Origin: an uncultured Faecalibacterium sp.
Lineage (GTDB): Bacteria > Bacillota > Clostridia > Oscillospirales > Ruminococcaceae
DNA length: 14,364 nt
Assembly: GCA_937915335.1 (NCBI GenBank)
Contig: CALDLZ010000307.1
Span: 1-14,364, forward strand
Reading direction: 5' to 3'
The position numbers and the translations under genes are program-made. Each line of letters starts with the position of its first letter. The first letter of the stretch is position 1. Positions 1 through 7,015 of the stretch are shown in pieces. Below the pieces are notes generated by a model. The model was not told the DNA's origin and ran no database searches. It saw only the letters and a list, made by a program, of their open reading frames with translations.

Positions 1-1644
1 GATGTTGGCGTCCCGCTCCGCGGCGTCTCTGCCCTGGGTCAGGATGTAGACCTTGATCTTGGGCTCGGTGCCGGAGGGACGCACCACGACGGTCGCACCG
101 TTCTCCAGCGTGTAGATCAGAACATTCGCGGCAGGCAGGCCGGTCTCCTCGGGCTTCTTGTAGTCGGTGATCTTTACGACCTTGTGGCCGCCGATCTCGG
201 TCAGAGGCTCGTCGCGCAGCTTCTGCATGATGGAAGCCATCTTCTCCATGCCGGTCAGGCCGGGGAACTCAAAGCTGTCCACCTTGTTCAGGTAGCGGCC
301 ATACTGGGCATAGATCTCTTCCAGACGCTGCTTGATGGAGGAACCGATGCTGCGGTAGTAAGCGGCCATCTCGCAGATCAGCATGGAGCCGATGATGGCA
401 TCCTTATCGCGGACATAGGGGCCTGCCAGATAGCCATAGCTCTCCTCAAAACCAAAGATGAAGCGATCGACCTCACCGGCAGCCTCCAGGTTGGCGATCT
501 GGTCGCCGATCCACTTGAAGCCGGTCAGGACGTTGCGCATTTCCACGCCGTAGTGCTTTGCCACGGCATCCGCCAGCGGGGTGGAGACGATGGACTTGAC
601 AGCCACGGGGTTCTTGGGCATAGTGCCCTTCTCAATGCGGCCGGCACAGATGTAATCCAGCAGCAGAACGCCCATTTCGTTGCCGGAGACCAGCTCGTAG
701 CTGCCATCCGGGCACTTCATGGCGATGCCCACGCGGTCAGCGTCGGGGTCGGTGGCCAGCATCAGATCCGCACCGGTCTCGGTGGCCAGATCGAGGCCCA
801 GCTTCAGGGCATCGAAGATTTCGGGGTTGGGGTAGGAGCAGGTGGTAAAGTAGCCGTTGGGGTACTCCTGCTCAGGCACGATGGTGATATCGGTGATGCC
901 AATATCGTTCAGAACATGGGTGACGGGCACCAGACCGGAGCCGTTCAGGGGGCTGTACACCAGCTTCAGACCGGCAGTCTTGCACAGGCCCGGGCGCACC
1001 TGACGGGCTTCGATGGCAGCGTACAGAGCCTTCTTGCAGTCATCCCCCACAAAGCGGATGAGCCCCTTCTCCACGCCCTCGGCGAACGGCATGTACTTTG
1101 CGCCGGTCAGAACATCAGTCTTCTGGATCTCGGCGTAGACGATGGCGGCAGCGTCATCGGTCATCTGACAGCCGTCCGGGCCATAAGCCTTGTAGCCATT
1201 GTACTTGGCGGGGTTGTGGGAAGCGGTGACCATGATACCGGCGTTGCACTCGTAGTAACGGGTGGCAAAACTCAGGGCAGGCACGGGCATCAGGGCATCA
1301 TAGATGCGCACCTTGATGCCATTGGCGGCCAGAACACCGGCGGCGTTCTTGGCGAACACATCGCTCTTCAGGCGGCTGTCGTAGCTGATGGCGACGGTCT
1401 GATTGCCGCCCTGGGTCTTGACCCAGTTTGCCAGACCCTGCGTGGCCTGACGGACGACATAAATATTCATACGATTGGTACCGGCACCCAGCACACCACG
1501 CAGGCCGGCGGTACCAAACTTCAGGGCCACGGCAAAGCGGTCCTTGATCTCCTCGTCATTCCCCTCGATCTTGCGCAGTTCCGGTTTCAGGTCCGCGTCC
1601 TCCAGGTCCGCAGCCAGCCAGCGCTTATACTCATCCAGATACAT
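1..1644 (-). CDS. pgcA: Alpha-phosphoglucomutase / phosphomannomutase (3' end beyond window)
   Basis: Interconverts hexose 1-phosphate and 6-phosphate in the cytoplasm, feeding glycogen, cell-wall and glycolipid sugar nucleotides. Translation from ATG at 1644 gives about 548 codons with no stop, open at base 1; the family is about 570-580 residues, so only a short C-terminus is missing. All four alpha-D-phosphohexomutase signatures are visible: catalytic phosphoserine loop TASHNP (Ser142), Mg2+ loop DPDADR (299-304), sugar-binding FEESYG (399-404) and phosphate-binding RPSGTEPK (522-529). The N-terminus (MYLDEYKRWL, then FGTAGLRG and NRMNIYVVRQA) resembles Bacillus PgcA. A purine-rich site (AAGGTAAGG) precedes the ATG and a good promoter lies upstream. 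It is monocistronic at its 5' end and divergent from comM. The family is near certain; sugar preference (glucose versus mannose) cannot be read from the sequence. Confidence 0.95.
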   Translation of the reverse strand, partial: MYLDEYKRWLAADLEDADLKPELRKIEGNDEEIKDRFAVALKFGTAGLRGVLGAGTNRMNIYVVRQATQGLANWVKTQGGNQTVAISYDSRLKSDVFAKNAAGVLAANGIKVRIYDALMPVPALSFATRYYECNAGIMVTASHNPAKYNGYKAYGPDGCQMTDDAAAIVYAEIQKTDVLTGAKYMPFAEGVEKGLIRFVGDDCKKALYAAIEARQVRPGLCKTAGLKLVYSPLNGSGLVPVTHVLNDIGITDITIVPEQEYPNGYFTTCSYPNPEIFDALKLGLDLATETGADLMLATDPDADRVGIAMKCPDGSYELVSGNEMGVLLLDYICAGRIEKGTMPKNPVAVKSIVSTPLADAVAKHYGVEMRNVLTGFKWIGDQIANLEAAGEVDRFIFGFEESYGYLAGPYVRDKDAIIGSMLICEMAAYYRSIGSSIKQRLEEIYAQYGRYLNKVDSFEFPGLTGMEKMASIMQKLRDEPLTEIGGHKVVKITDYKKPEETGLPAANVLIYTLENGATVVVRPSGTEPKIKVYILTQGRDAAERDANI

Positions 1645-1704
1645 ATTGCACACCTTACCTTTAATCGTATTTCGCACAGGGATAGTTTTTCCAAACCTAT
1701 TTAT

Positions 1705-1734
1705 ACTATAACCCTTTTGTTAGTCCTGTGTCAA
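1705..1734 (-). promoter_or_regulatory. Sigma-A-type promoter of pgcA
   Basis: On the minus strand a consensus -35 TTGACA (1734-1729) and a -10 TATAGT (1710-1705) are separated by 18 bp in an AT-rich stretch. The predicted start near 1698 leaves a leader of about 55 nt before the pgcA ATG at 1644. No obvious operator was seen. Confidence 0.75.
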
Positions 1735-1852
1735 TTCCATATTATGTAAGAATTTTTACCCCGTAAATCATACAAATGCCACAAAGATTCCGCCCTTTTC
1801 CGCCATTCCGGTCATTTGGGGCCTCCCGGGCCGCCAAGGCGGCACACGCGCA

Positions 1853-1881
1853 TTGACAAGCCCCCTGCCCACCACTATAAT
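1853..1881 (+). promoter_or_regulatory. Consensus sigma-A promoter of comM
   Basis: A perfect TTGACA (1853-1858) and a perfect TATAAT (1876-1881) are separated by 17 bp. Transcription should start near 1888, leaving a leader of about 80 nt. A 6-bp inverted repeat, GCCGCC-AA-GGCGGC (1830-1843), lies just upstream of the -35 box; it has no T-tract and no assigned role. Confidence 0.85.
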
Positions 1882-1905
1882 TGGTATTATAGAATATTTT
1901 GTCGA

Positions 1906-1926
1906 GACCGGGCACTTTTCCCGGTC
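1906..1926 (+). other. Perfect 7-bp hairpin in the comM leader
   Basis: GACCGGG (1906-1912) pairs perfectly with CCCGGTC (1920-1926) around a 7-nt loop, about 20 nt into the predicted comM transcript and 40 nt before its start codon. No U-tract follows, so it is not an intrinsic terminator. It could protect the 5' end or be incidental. Confidence 0.4.
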
Positions 1927-1966
1927 ATTTCCCCGTCGGGCCGCAGACGCGGCGTGAGGAGGCCCC

Positions 1967-3508
1967 ATGTATTCCGTCCTGAAAAGCTATGGTCTGAATG
2001 GCCTGAATGGTTTTGCCGTGGCCGTGGAAGCCGATGTCTCCGGCGGCCTGCCAGCCTTTTCGCTGGTTGGTCTGCCGGATTCCGCCGTGCGGGAAAGCGG
2101 CGACCGTGTCCGCTCCGCCGTGAAGAATCTGGGCTACAAGTGGCCCGACCGGCACATCACGGTCAATCTGGCCCCGGCGGACATCCGCAAGAGCGGCCCG
2201 GTGTATGACCTGCCCCTGCTGCTGGCGGTGCTGGCCTCCTCGGGTCAGATGGAGGAACCGCCTGCCGACGCGGCTTTTCTGGGCGAGCTGGCGCTGGACG
2301 GCAGCCTGCGCCCGGTGTCGGGCGTGCTGCCTATGGCACTGGCGGCGGCAGCGGACGGTATCCGCAGCCTGTATGTGCCCGCCGAGAATGCCGCCGAAGC
2401 CGCCGAGGCGGGCGGCGATGCCATGACCGTCTACCCGGCCCGCACGGCCCGGGAGGTCGTGGATGCCCTGCGGGGCATTGCCCCCCTCTCCCCTGCCGCG
2501 CCCATCCCCTTTGACCCCGCCGCCGGATGGAACGCCGCCCCGGATTTCGCGGATGTGATGGGCCAGCCGTTGGCCCGTCGGGCCATGGTGCTGGCGGCGG
2601 CAGGCGGGCACAATGTTTTGCTCATCGGCGCGCCCGGCACCGGAAAATCCATGCTGGCCAAGCGCCTGCCCGGCATCCTGCCGCCCCTGACCCGGGAGGA
2701 AGCCGTGGAGACCACCAAAATTTATTCCATTGCGGGCCAGCTGCCCAAGGGGCGGGGCCTGATCTCTGCCCGGCCCTTCCGCAGTCCCCACCACTCTGCC
2801 AGTGCGGCGGCGCTGGCGGGCGGCGGCAACACCTTCCGGCCCGGCGAGTGCAGTCTGGCCGACTGTGGCGTGCTGTTTTTGGACGAACTGCCAGAGTTTT
2901 CCCGGGACAGTCTGGAGGTATTGCGCCAGCCGCTGGAGGATGGAAAGATCACCGTGAGCCGGGCGGCGGGCAGCGCCACCTACCCCAGCCGGTTCCAGCT
3001 GGTGGCCGCCATGAACCCCTGCAAATGCGGCTACTACGGTCACCCCACCCGTCCCTGCACCTGCTCGCCCAGCGCGGTGCGGCAGTACCGCAGCCGGGTG
3101 TCCGGGCCGCTGCTGGACCGCATCGACCTCTGTGTGGAGATGGACCCTGTTGCCTTTGACGAGCTCCACGCCTCCGCCCCGGCCGAGAGCAGCGCCGAAC
3201 TGCGCAAACAGGTGCTTGCCGCCCGGGCTGTGCAGGCCAGGCGCTACACCGCTCCAGGCTACGAGGGCGTGCGCTGCAACGCCCAGCTCACCGCCGGGCA
3301 GGTGCGGCGGGTCTGCCGCATGACCCCCGCCGCCGAACGGCTTCTCCGGGCCTCCTACGATACCCTGGGCCTTTCCGCTCGTGCCCATGACCGCATCCTC
3401 CGTGTGGCCCGCACCGTGGCCGACCTGGCTGGCAAGCAGCTGTTGGATGAGGACTCCCTGCTGGAAGCTTTGCAGTACCGCGCCCAGGAAAAAGTGGAGA
3501 CGTTCTGA
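1967..3508 (+). CDS. comM: ComM/YifB family Mg-chelatase-like AAA+ ATPase
   Basis: Members form hexameric AAA+ rings; the proteobacterial homologue ComM is a branch-migration helicase that helps integrate transformed DNA, while the role of the widespread Firmicutes YifB is less clear. The 513 residues match the usual length of about 500. Order: N-terminal ChlI-like domain (about 1-190), AAA+ core with Walker A GAPGTGKS (221-228) and Walker B LFLDE (303-307), a cysteine cluster NPCKCG...CTC (C352, C354, C364, C366) that probably binds zinc, the SGPLLDRID sensor/arginine-finger segment, and the C-terminal helical domain from about residue 400. ATG at 1967 follows GAGGAGG by only 4 nt. It is transcribed alone from a consensus promoter and ends at a terminator. 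No dprA or other competence gene adjoins it here, though comEC lies about 7 kb downstream. Confidence 0.95.
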   Translation: MYSVLKSYGLNGLNGFAVAVEADVSGGLPAFSLVGLPDSAVRESGDRVRSAVKNLGYKWPDRHITVNLAPADIRKSGPVYDLPLLLAVLASSGQMEEPPADAAFLGELALDGSLRPVSGVLPMALAAAADGIRSLYVPAENAAEAAEAGGDAMTVYPARTAREVVDALRGIAPLSPAAPIPFDPAAGWNAAPDFADVMGQPLARRAMVLAAAGGHNVLLIGAPGTGKSMLAKRLPGILPPLTREEAVETTKIYSIAGQLPKGRGLISARPFRSPHHSASAAALAGGGNTFRPGECSLADCGVLFLDELPEFSRDSLEVLRQPLEDGKITVSRAAGSATYPSRFQLVAAMNPCKCGYYGHPTRPCTCSPSAVRQYRSRVSGPLLDRIDLCVEMDPVAFDELHASAPAESSAELRKQVLAARAVQARRYTAPGYEGVRCNAQLTAGQVRRVCRMTPAAERLLRASYDTLGLSARAHDRILRVARTVADLAGKQLLDEDSLLEALQYRAQEKVETF

Positions 3509-3542
3509 GTTCATCAATCTGTAACTTTTTATCGGAGCACCT

Positions 3543-3635
3543 ATGATAAACGCATTTCACGGGACATTACGACCGGAGAGCGGCACCGACAAGGACGGCA
3601 TCGAGCTGTTCTGCACTGAGAACCTGGCAGGCTAA
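3543..3635 (+). CDS. Doubtful 30-residue small ORF after comM
   Basis: ATG at 3543 is preceded by GGAG with about 6-nt spacing and opens 30 codons (MINAFHGTLRPESG... ending ENLAG, stop 3633-3635). It starts 34 nt after comM and ends before the terminator at 3668, so it would be on the comM transcript. I recognise no family, and it has no membrane segment or signal peptide. It may be a microprotein, a decayed gene fragment or chance: the only positive evidence is the ribosome-site spacing and its place ahead of the terminator. Confidence 0.25.
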   Translation: MINAFHGTLRPESGTDKDGIELFCTENLAG

Positions 3636-3667
3636 ACCATAGTACCATCCATTCTCCTTTCCAAAGG

Positions 3668-3706
3668 GTGCATCGTCCGCGCTTGCGGGCGGTGCACTTT
3701 TTCTTT
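3668..3706 (+). terminator. Intrinsic terminator of comM
   Basis: The stem 3668-3680 / 3685-3697 has 13 pairs as RNA (two G-U), capped by a GCTT tetraloop and followed by TTTTTCTTT. Flanking A's and T's (from 3663 and to 3702) can extend the stem. It separates comM from the MarR-MATE operon. Confidence 0.85.
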
Positions 3707-3718
3707 GCCAAAAAGTGC

Positions 3719-3746
3719 TTGACAAATCCCGTTGCCTGTATATAAT
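3719..3746 (+). promoter_or_regulatory. Promoter of the MarR-MATE operon
   Basis: TTGACA (3719-3724) and TATAAT (3741-3746), both perfect, are separated by 16 bp, slightly short of optimal. The start would fall near 3753, inside the operator-like dyads described separately, so a bound repressor would block polymerase. Confidence 0.8.
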
Positions 3747-3771
3747 TATCCATGGTAATTATCTATGATAA
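3746..3771 (+). promoter_or_regulatory. Tandem 13-bp dyads, candidate MarR operator
   Basis: Two 13-bp units abut exactly: TTATCCATGGTAA (3746-3758) and TTATCTATGATAA (3759-3771). The second is a perfect TTATC/GATAA inverted repeat around TAT; the first differs by one arm base. They begin on the last base of the -10 box and cover the predicted transcription start. MarR proteins typically bind such short AT-rich dyads at their own promoters, so autorepression by the downstream regulator is the natural reading. Binding itself is inference. Confidence 0.6.
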
Positions 3772-3788
3772 CTATTTTGGAGAAACCA

Positions 3789-4241
3789 ATGAACGTTGCA
3801 CTCATCAAGCGGATGATGGATGCCTGCTACCTGGCCAAGCGGGTGCGGGACGCTCTGCCCGCCCTGCCGGACGGTGTTCTGCCTTCTTTTATCCAGTATC
3901 TGGACGCTGTCCAGACCTTGGAACAGCAGGGGATGCAGGTAAAGGTCTCCGACCTGAGCGACCATCTGAATCTGCCCCGCCCCGGCGTGACCCGGACGGT
4001 GAAGGACATGGAGGCCCGGGGCTTTTTGAAAAAACAGACCTCTGCCGAGGACGGCCGGGTGACCTACCTGAGCGTCACCGAAGCCGGAAAAGCCCTTTCC
4101 CGCAAGTACGACACGGAGTATTTTGCTTCCCTTCTGCCTGCGCTGGAGGCCATCCCGGAAGAGGACGCGGAGACCATGATCCGCACCATCGAAACATTCT
4201 ATCAAATTATGCATGAAAGGAAGGAACCCTATGAAAAATGA
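3789..4241 (+). CDS. MarR-family transcriptional regulator
   Basis: A 150-residue winged-helix regulator, the usual MarR length. N-terminal dimerisation helix (about 1-25), then helix-turn-helix VSDLSDHLNLPRPGVTRTVK (53-72) with recognition helix about 64-77, and a wing with the conserved D-x-R (SAEDGRVTYLSVTEAG, 85-100). I chose ATG 3789 because GGAGA sits 5-6 nt before it. The upstream ATG at 3765 lies inside the second operator dyad with no ribosome site, only about 12 nt from the predicted transcription start. It overlaps the MATE gene by 11 bp, so it probably represses itself and the exporter and is released by a drug or metabolite, as MepR does for MepA. The ligand is unknown. Confidence 0.9.
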   Translation: MNVALIKRMMDACYLAKRVRDALPALPDGVLPSFIQYLDAVQTLEQQGMQVKVSDLSDHLNLPRPGVTRTVKDMEARGFLKKQTSAEDGRVTYLSVTEAGKALSRKYDTEYFASLLPALEAIPEEDAETMIRTIETFYQIMHERKEPYEK

Positions 4242-5574
4242 TAAAGCCGATTTCACGCAGGGCAGCATCCTGAAAAAGCTGGCCCTGTTCATGCTGCCCA
4301 TTCTGGGCGCGCTCGTCCTGCAGGCCGCCTACGGCGCTGTGGACCTGCTGGTGGTGGGCCGCTTCGGCTCCACCTCGGGCCTGTCCGCCGTTTCCACCGG
4401 CAGCCAGGTGCTCAACCTCGTCACCTTCGTGGTCACCCAGCTGGCAATGGGCGTTACGGTGCTGATCGCGCGGTATCTGGGCGAGAAAAAGCACGAGTTC
4501 ATCAGCCCCGTCATCGGCGGCGCGGCGGTGGTGTTTACCATTCTGGCCGCTGTGCTGTTTGTGGTACTGGTGTTCCTGGCACGATCCATCTCCAGCCTGA
4601 TGCAGGCTCCCGCCGAGGCTCTGGACCTGACCACCAGCTATGTGCGTATCTGCGGTGCGGGCATCTTCTTCATCGTGGCCTATAATATGCTCTCCGCCCT
4701 CTTCCGCGGCCTGGGCGACAGCAAGTCTCCCCTGATCTTCGTGCTGGTGGCCTGCGTGGTCAACATCATCGGCGACCTGGTCCTGGTGGCCGGGCTTCAT
4801 CTGGATGCCGCCGGTGCCGCCATTGCCACTGTGGCCGCACAGGCTGTCAGCGTGGTCTGCGCCGTGGTCATGCTGCTGAAAAAGGATCTGCCCTTCACCA
4901 TCAAAAAGTCTGATTTCAAGCTGAATCCCCAGTGCAAAAAGTTCCTGGGCATCGGCTTGCCGCTGGCCCTGCAGGAGTTTCTGACCCAGCTCTCCTTCCT
5001 GGCCCTCTGTGCTTTTGTCAACCGTCTGGGTCTGGAAGCTTCCTCCGGCTACGGCGTTGCCTGCAAAATCGTCAACTTCGCAATGCTGATCCCCAGCGCC
5101 CTGATGCAGTCTACCGCTTCTTTTGTCTCTCAGAATATCGGTGCAGGCAAAAAGAAACGCGCCAAGCAGACCATGTTCACCGGCATCGGCATTGGTCTGG
5201 TATTCGGTATCCTCGTCTTTTCTCTGGTCATGCTCAAGGGCGACCTGCTCTGCAGTGCCTTCTCTACGGATGCCGCCGTGATCGCCCACGGCTTTGCCTA
5301 CCTCAAGGGTTTTGCCCCCGAGACCATCCTCACGGCGATCCTGTTCAGTATGGTTGGCTACTTCAATGGCAATGATAAAACGATCTGGGTTATGGCACAG
5401 GGTCTTATTCAGCCCCTGCTGGTCCGCCTGCCCATGGCCTACATTATGAGTATCCAGCCCAACGCCAGCCTGACCATGATCGGTCTGGCCGCCCCCACTT
5501 CCACCGCGGTGGGTGTTGTGCTGAACATCTGCTTCTTCCTGTACTTGAATCAGAAAGAGAAAAAGATGAACTGA
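4231..5574 (+). CDS. MATE-family multidrug/metabolite efflux transporter
   Basis: A cytoplasmic-membrane antiporter (H+ or Na+ driven) expected to export cationic drugs, dyes or metabolites. From ATG 4231 it has 447 residues and about 12 hydrophobic segments. The opening QGSILKKLALFMLPILGALV, the segment YGAVDLLVVGRFGS (34-47) and LAMGVTVLIARYLGEKK are typical of Firmicutes MATE proteins. ATG 4231 follows AAGGAAGGA (4217-4225) at a normal distance and overlaps the marR stop (4239-4241), implying translational coupling. The in-frame ATG at 4213 lies before that ribosome site and is less likely. A terminator follows directly. Substrate cannot be deduced; the MarR-MATE pairing parallels staphylococcal mepRA in architecture only. 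Confidence 0.93.
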   Translation: MKNDKADFTQGSILKKLALFMLPILGALVLQAAYGAVDLLVVGRFGSTSGLSAVSTGSQVLNLVTFVVTQLAMGVTVLIARYLGEKKHEFISPVIGGAAVVFTILAAVLFVVLVFLARSISSLMQAPAEALDLTTSYVRICGAGIFFIVAYNMLSALFRGLGDSKSPLIFVLVACVVNIIGDLVLVAGLHLDAAGAAIATVAAQAVSVVCAVVMLLKKDLPFTIKKSDFKLNPQCKKFLGIGLPLALQEFLTQLSFLALCAFVNRLGLEASSGYGVACKIVNFAMLIPSALMQSTASFVSQNIGAGKKKRAKQTMFTGIGIGLVFGILVFSLVMLKGDLLCSAFSTDAAVIAHGFAYLKGFAPETILTAILFSMVGYFNGNDKTIWVMAQGLIQPLLVRLPMAYIMSIQPNASLTMIGLAAPTSTAVGVVLNICFFLYLNQKEKKMN

Positions 5575-5582
5575 GTTTTCCT

Positions 5583-5628
5583 GCCCCCTCTCCGGTTTCA
5601 CTACACGAAGCAGAGAGGGGGCTTTTTT
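5583..5628 (+). terminator. Intrinsic terminator of the MarR-MATE operon
   Basis: GCCCCCTCTC (5583-5592) pairs perfectly with GAGAGGGGGC (5613-5622), followed at once by TTTTTT. The 20-nt loop can form a weak inner TTC/GAA pair. It begins 8 nt after the MATE stop codon. Confidence 0.92.
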
Positions 5629-5692
5629 GCATAATATCTTCCAATACTTCAAAGTTTTTAAGTAGATATCCAACAAAGTTTATGTTTTCGTC

Positions 5693-5721
5693 TTGTTTCT
5701 CAACGAAAGTCGTGCTATACT
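5693..5721 (+). promoter_or_regulatory. Extended -10 promoter of the amide hydrolase gene
   Basis: TTGTTT (5693-5698), a 17-bp spacer, then TATACT (5716-5721) preceded by TGC, which makes an extended -10. Transcription would start near 5728, about 30 nt before the ATG. The AT-rich stretch 5629-5692 shows nothing else. Confidence 0.65.
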
Positions 5722-5758
5722 CTGCGATATCGCATTTCATTAAAACATTGGAGGTATT

Positions 5759-6952
5759 ATGAAAAACGTTCGCGTCCGCAAGTGCCTGAAAGCCATTCTC
5801 GGCGTGGTTCTGGCACTGGTGCTTCTGCTGGGCGGCGGTATCTTTGCCCTGTGGCACAATGAGCTGTCCACCCTTTCTTCCTTCCGCAAGCTGTCTGACC
5901 GTGATGATGCCCACCACGATGGTGCCGTCTACGAGCTGACCGTTTCGGGCGACTACTATTTCGATGACTTTCTGGCACAGGGCGGCGCTTCCAATGACAG
6001 CGACCTGATCTCCTTTATTACCCAGAGCATCACCAAGGGCATGATCCCCATGCACATCAAGACCACGGATATCTCCTGCTCGGCTTTTACCGCCGACACT
6101 GCCGACGGTGACCGGGTGTTTGACCGCAACTACGACTTCTCCCCCACCAACACCGCCATCGTCTACACCAACCCCGGCAAAGGCCGCCACGCTTCCTATT
6201 CCACTGTGGATCTGCACTTTCTGGGGCTGGATCAGGACAAGGATGTGGAGGGCCTGGCCAACAAAATTTTGACGCTGGCCGCCCCCTATGCCCCGCTGGA
6301 CGGCATCAATGATGCCGGTGTGGCCTGCGGCATCTTCATGTCCTATCAGGGCGATGGCAAGGGCACCGCCACTGACATTGATACCGAAAAGCCCGACCTG
6401 ACCAGCACCACCCTGCTGCGTCTGGTGCTGGATTATGCCGACTCCGTGGAGGACGCGGTAGAGCTCATCCAGCAGTATGACCTGCACGATTCCACCAACT
6501 GCGTGTTCCACTACATGATCGCCGATTCCACCGGTCGCAGTGCCGTGCTGGAATGGGTAGGCGAGGATTCCGCCCATGACAACGATGGCTCCCAGCGCCA
6601 CCTGAACGTCATCTGGAACGACACCGACAGCCTTTCGGATTCCGCTGACTGGCAGATCGTGACCAACTTCATCAAGACCCCGGATTACTATACCAGCACC
6701 GACGAAATGAAGGGTCTGGATCGGTACGAGCATCTGGCCGACCGCCTGCGTGCCGCCAACGGCGTGCTGGCCGACGAGGATGCCGCTATGGAGCTGCTGG
6801 CCGAGGTGGGCCGCCGCACCTGGAACAACGATGACGGCAACAGCTTCACCATCCACAGCGCTGTTTACAACCTGACCGATAAGAGCCTGCTCTGGGTTGG
6901 CAATGAGCACTACGGTGAGGAAGTGTATACCTTCCGTTACAGCCTGAAATAA
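5759..6952 (+). CDS. Membrane-anchored linear amide C-N hydrolase (choloylglycine hydrolase / acyltransferase-like Ntn fold)
   Basis: A 397-residue Ntn-type cysteine hydrolase. Residues 1-9 are basic and 10-32 hydrophobic, giving a signal anchor with the enzyme outside. The nucleophile is probably Cys107 (ISCSAFTADTADG), with R123 and D126 at +16 and +19, the spacing of Cys2/Arg18/Asp21 in choloylglycine hydrolases. Further family-like blocks are PLDGINDAGVACG (N184), HDSTNCVFHYMIADSTGRSA (243-262) and LDRYEHL. The catalytic Cys would need exposure by removal of about 106 residues, as in autoproteolysed family C45/Ntn enzymes. The overall pattern fits the anchored Firmicutes proteins annotated as linear amide C-N hydrolase or carcinine hydrolase/isopenicillin-N acyltransferase better than true bile salt hydrolases, which lack this long N-terminal part. 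Substrate unknown; an N-acyl amide or conjugated bile acid is possible. GGAGG (5750-5754) precedes the ATG. Confidence 0.85.
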   Translation: MKNVRVRKCLKAILGVVLALVLLLGGGIFALWHNELSTLSSFRKLSDRDDAHHDGAVYELTVSGDYYFDDFLAQGGASNDSDLISFITQSITKGMIPMHIKTTDISCSAFTADTADGDRVFDRNYDFSPTNTAIVYTNPGKGRHASYSTVDLHFLGLDQDKDVEGLANKILTLAAPYAPLDGINDAGVACGIFMSYQGDGKGTATDIDTEKPDLTSTTLLRLVLDYADSVEDAVELIQQYDLHDSTNCVFHYMIADSTGRSAVLEWVGEDSAHDNDGSQRHLNVIWNDTDSLSDSADWQIVTNFIKTPDYYTSTDEMKGLDRYEHLADRLRAANGVLADEDAAMELLAEVGRRTWNNDDGNSFTIHSAVYNLTDKSLLWVGNEHYGEEVYTFRYSLK

Positions 6953-6970
6953 TACAGCTTCTGATACGAC

Positions 6971-7005
6971 AAAAGGGACGGCGTGAAAACCACGCCGTCC
7001 CTTTT
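6971..7005. terminator. Bidirectional terminator between convergent genes
   Basis: A perfect 15-bp stem, AAAAGGGACGGCGTG (6971-6985) with its complement (6991-7005), closes on a 5-nt loop. Its A4/T4 ends supply T-tracts on both strands, and TTTTT (7013-7017) lies further along on the plus strand. It sits between the hydrolase stop (6952) and the kinase stop (7016). Confidence 0.88.
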
Positions 7006-7015
7006 GCAATTGTTT

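Noticed and set aside
184..1749. Long plus-strand ORF (about 520 codons) opposite pgcA
   Set aside because: It is antisense to a gene with all four phosphohexomutase motifs, its translation is rich in His/Gln/Gly/Ala without a recognisable domain, and it has no convincing ribosome site. GC-rich genes commonly leave such open antisense frames.
1925..3517. Minus-strand ORF of about 530 codons opposite comM
   Set aside because: Low-complexity Gly/His/Gln-rich translation antisense to a clear AAA+ ATPase; it also runs through the comM promoter-proximal leader.
3765..3788. Earlier start for the MarR regulator
   Set aside because: ATG 3765 is inside the operator-like dyad with no Shine-Dalgarno; ATG 3789 has GGAGA at proper spacing.
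4207..5676. Minus-strand ORFs opposite the MATE and hydrolase genes (also 5444-7009)
   Set aside because: Antisense frames with atypical composition that cross strong terminators; no motifs.
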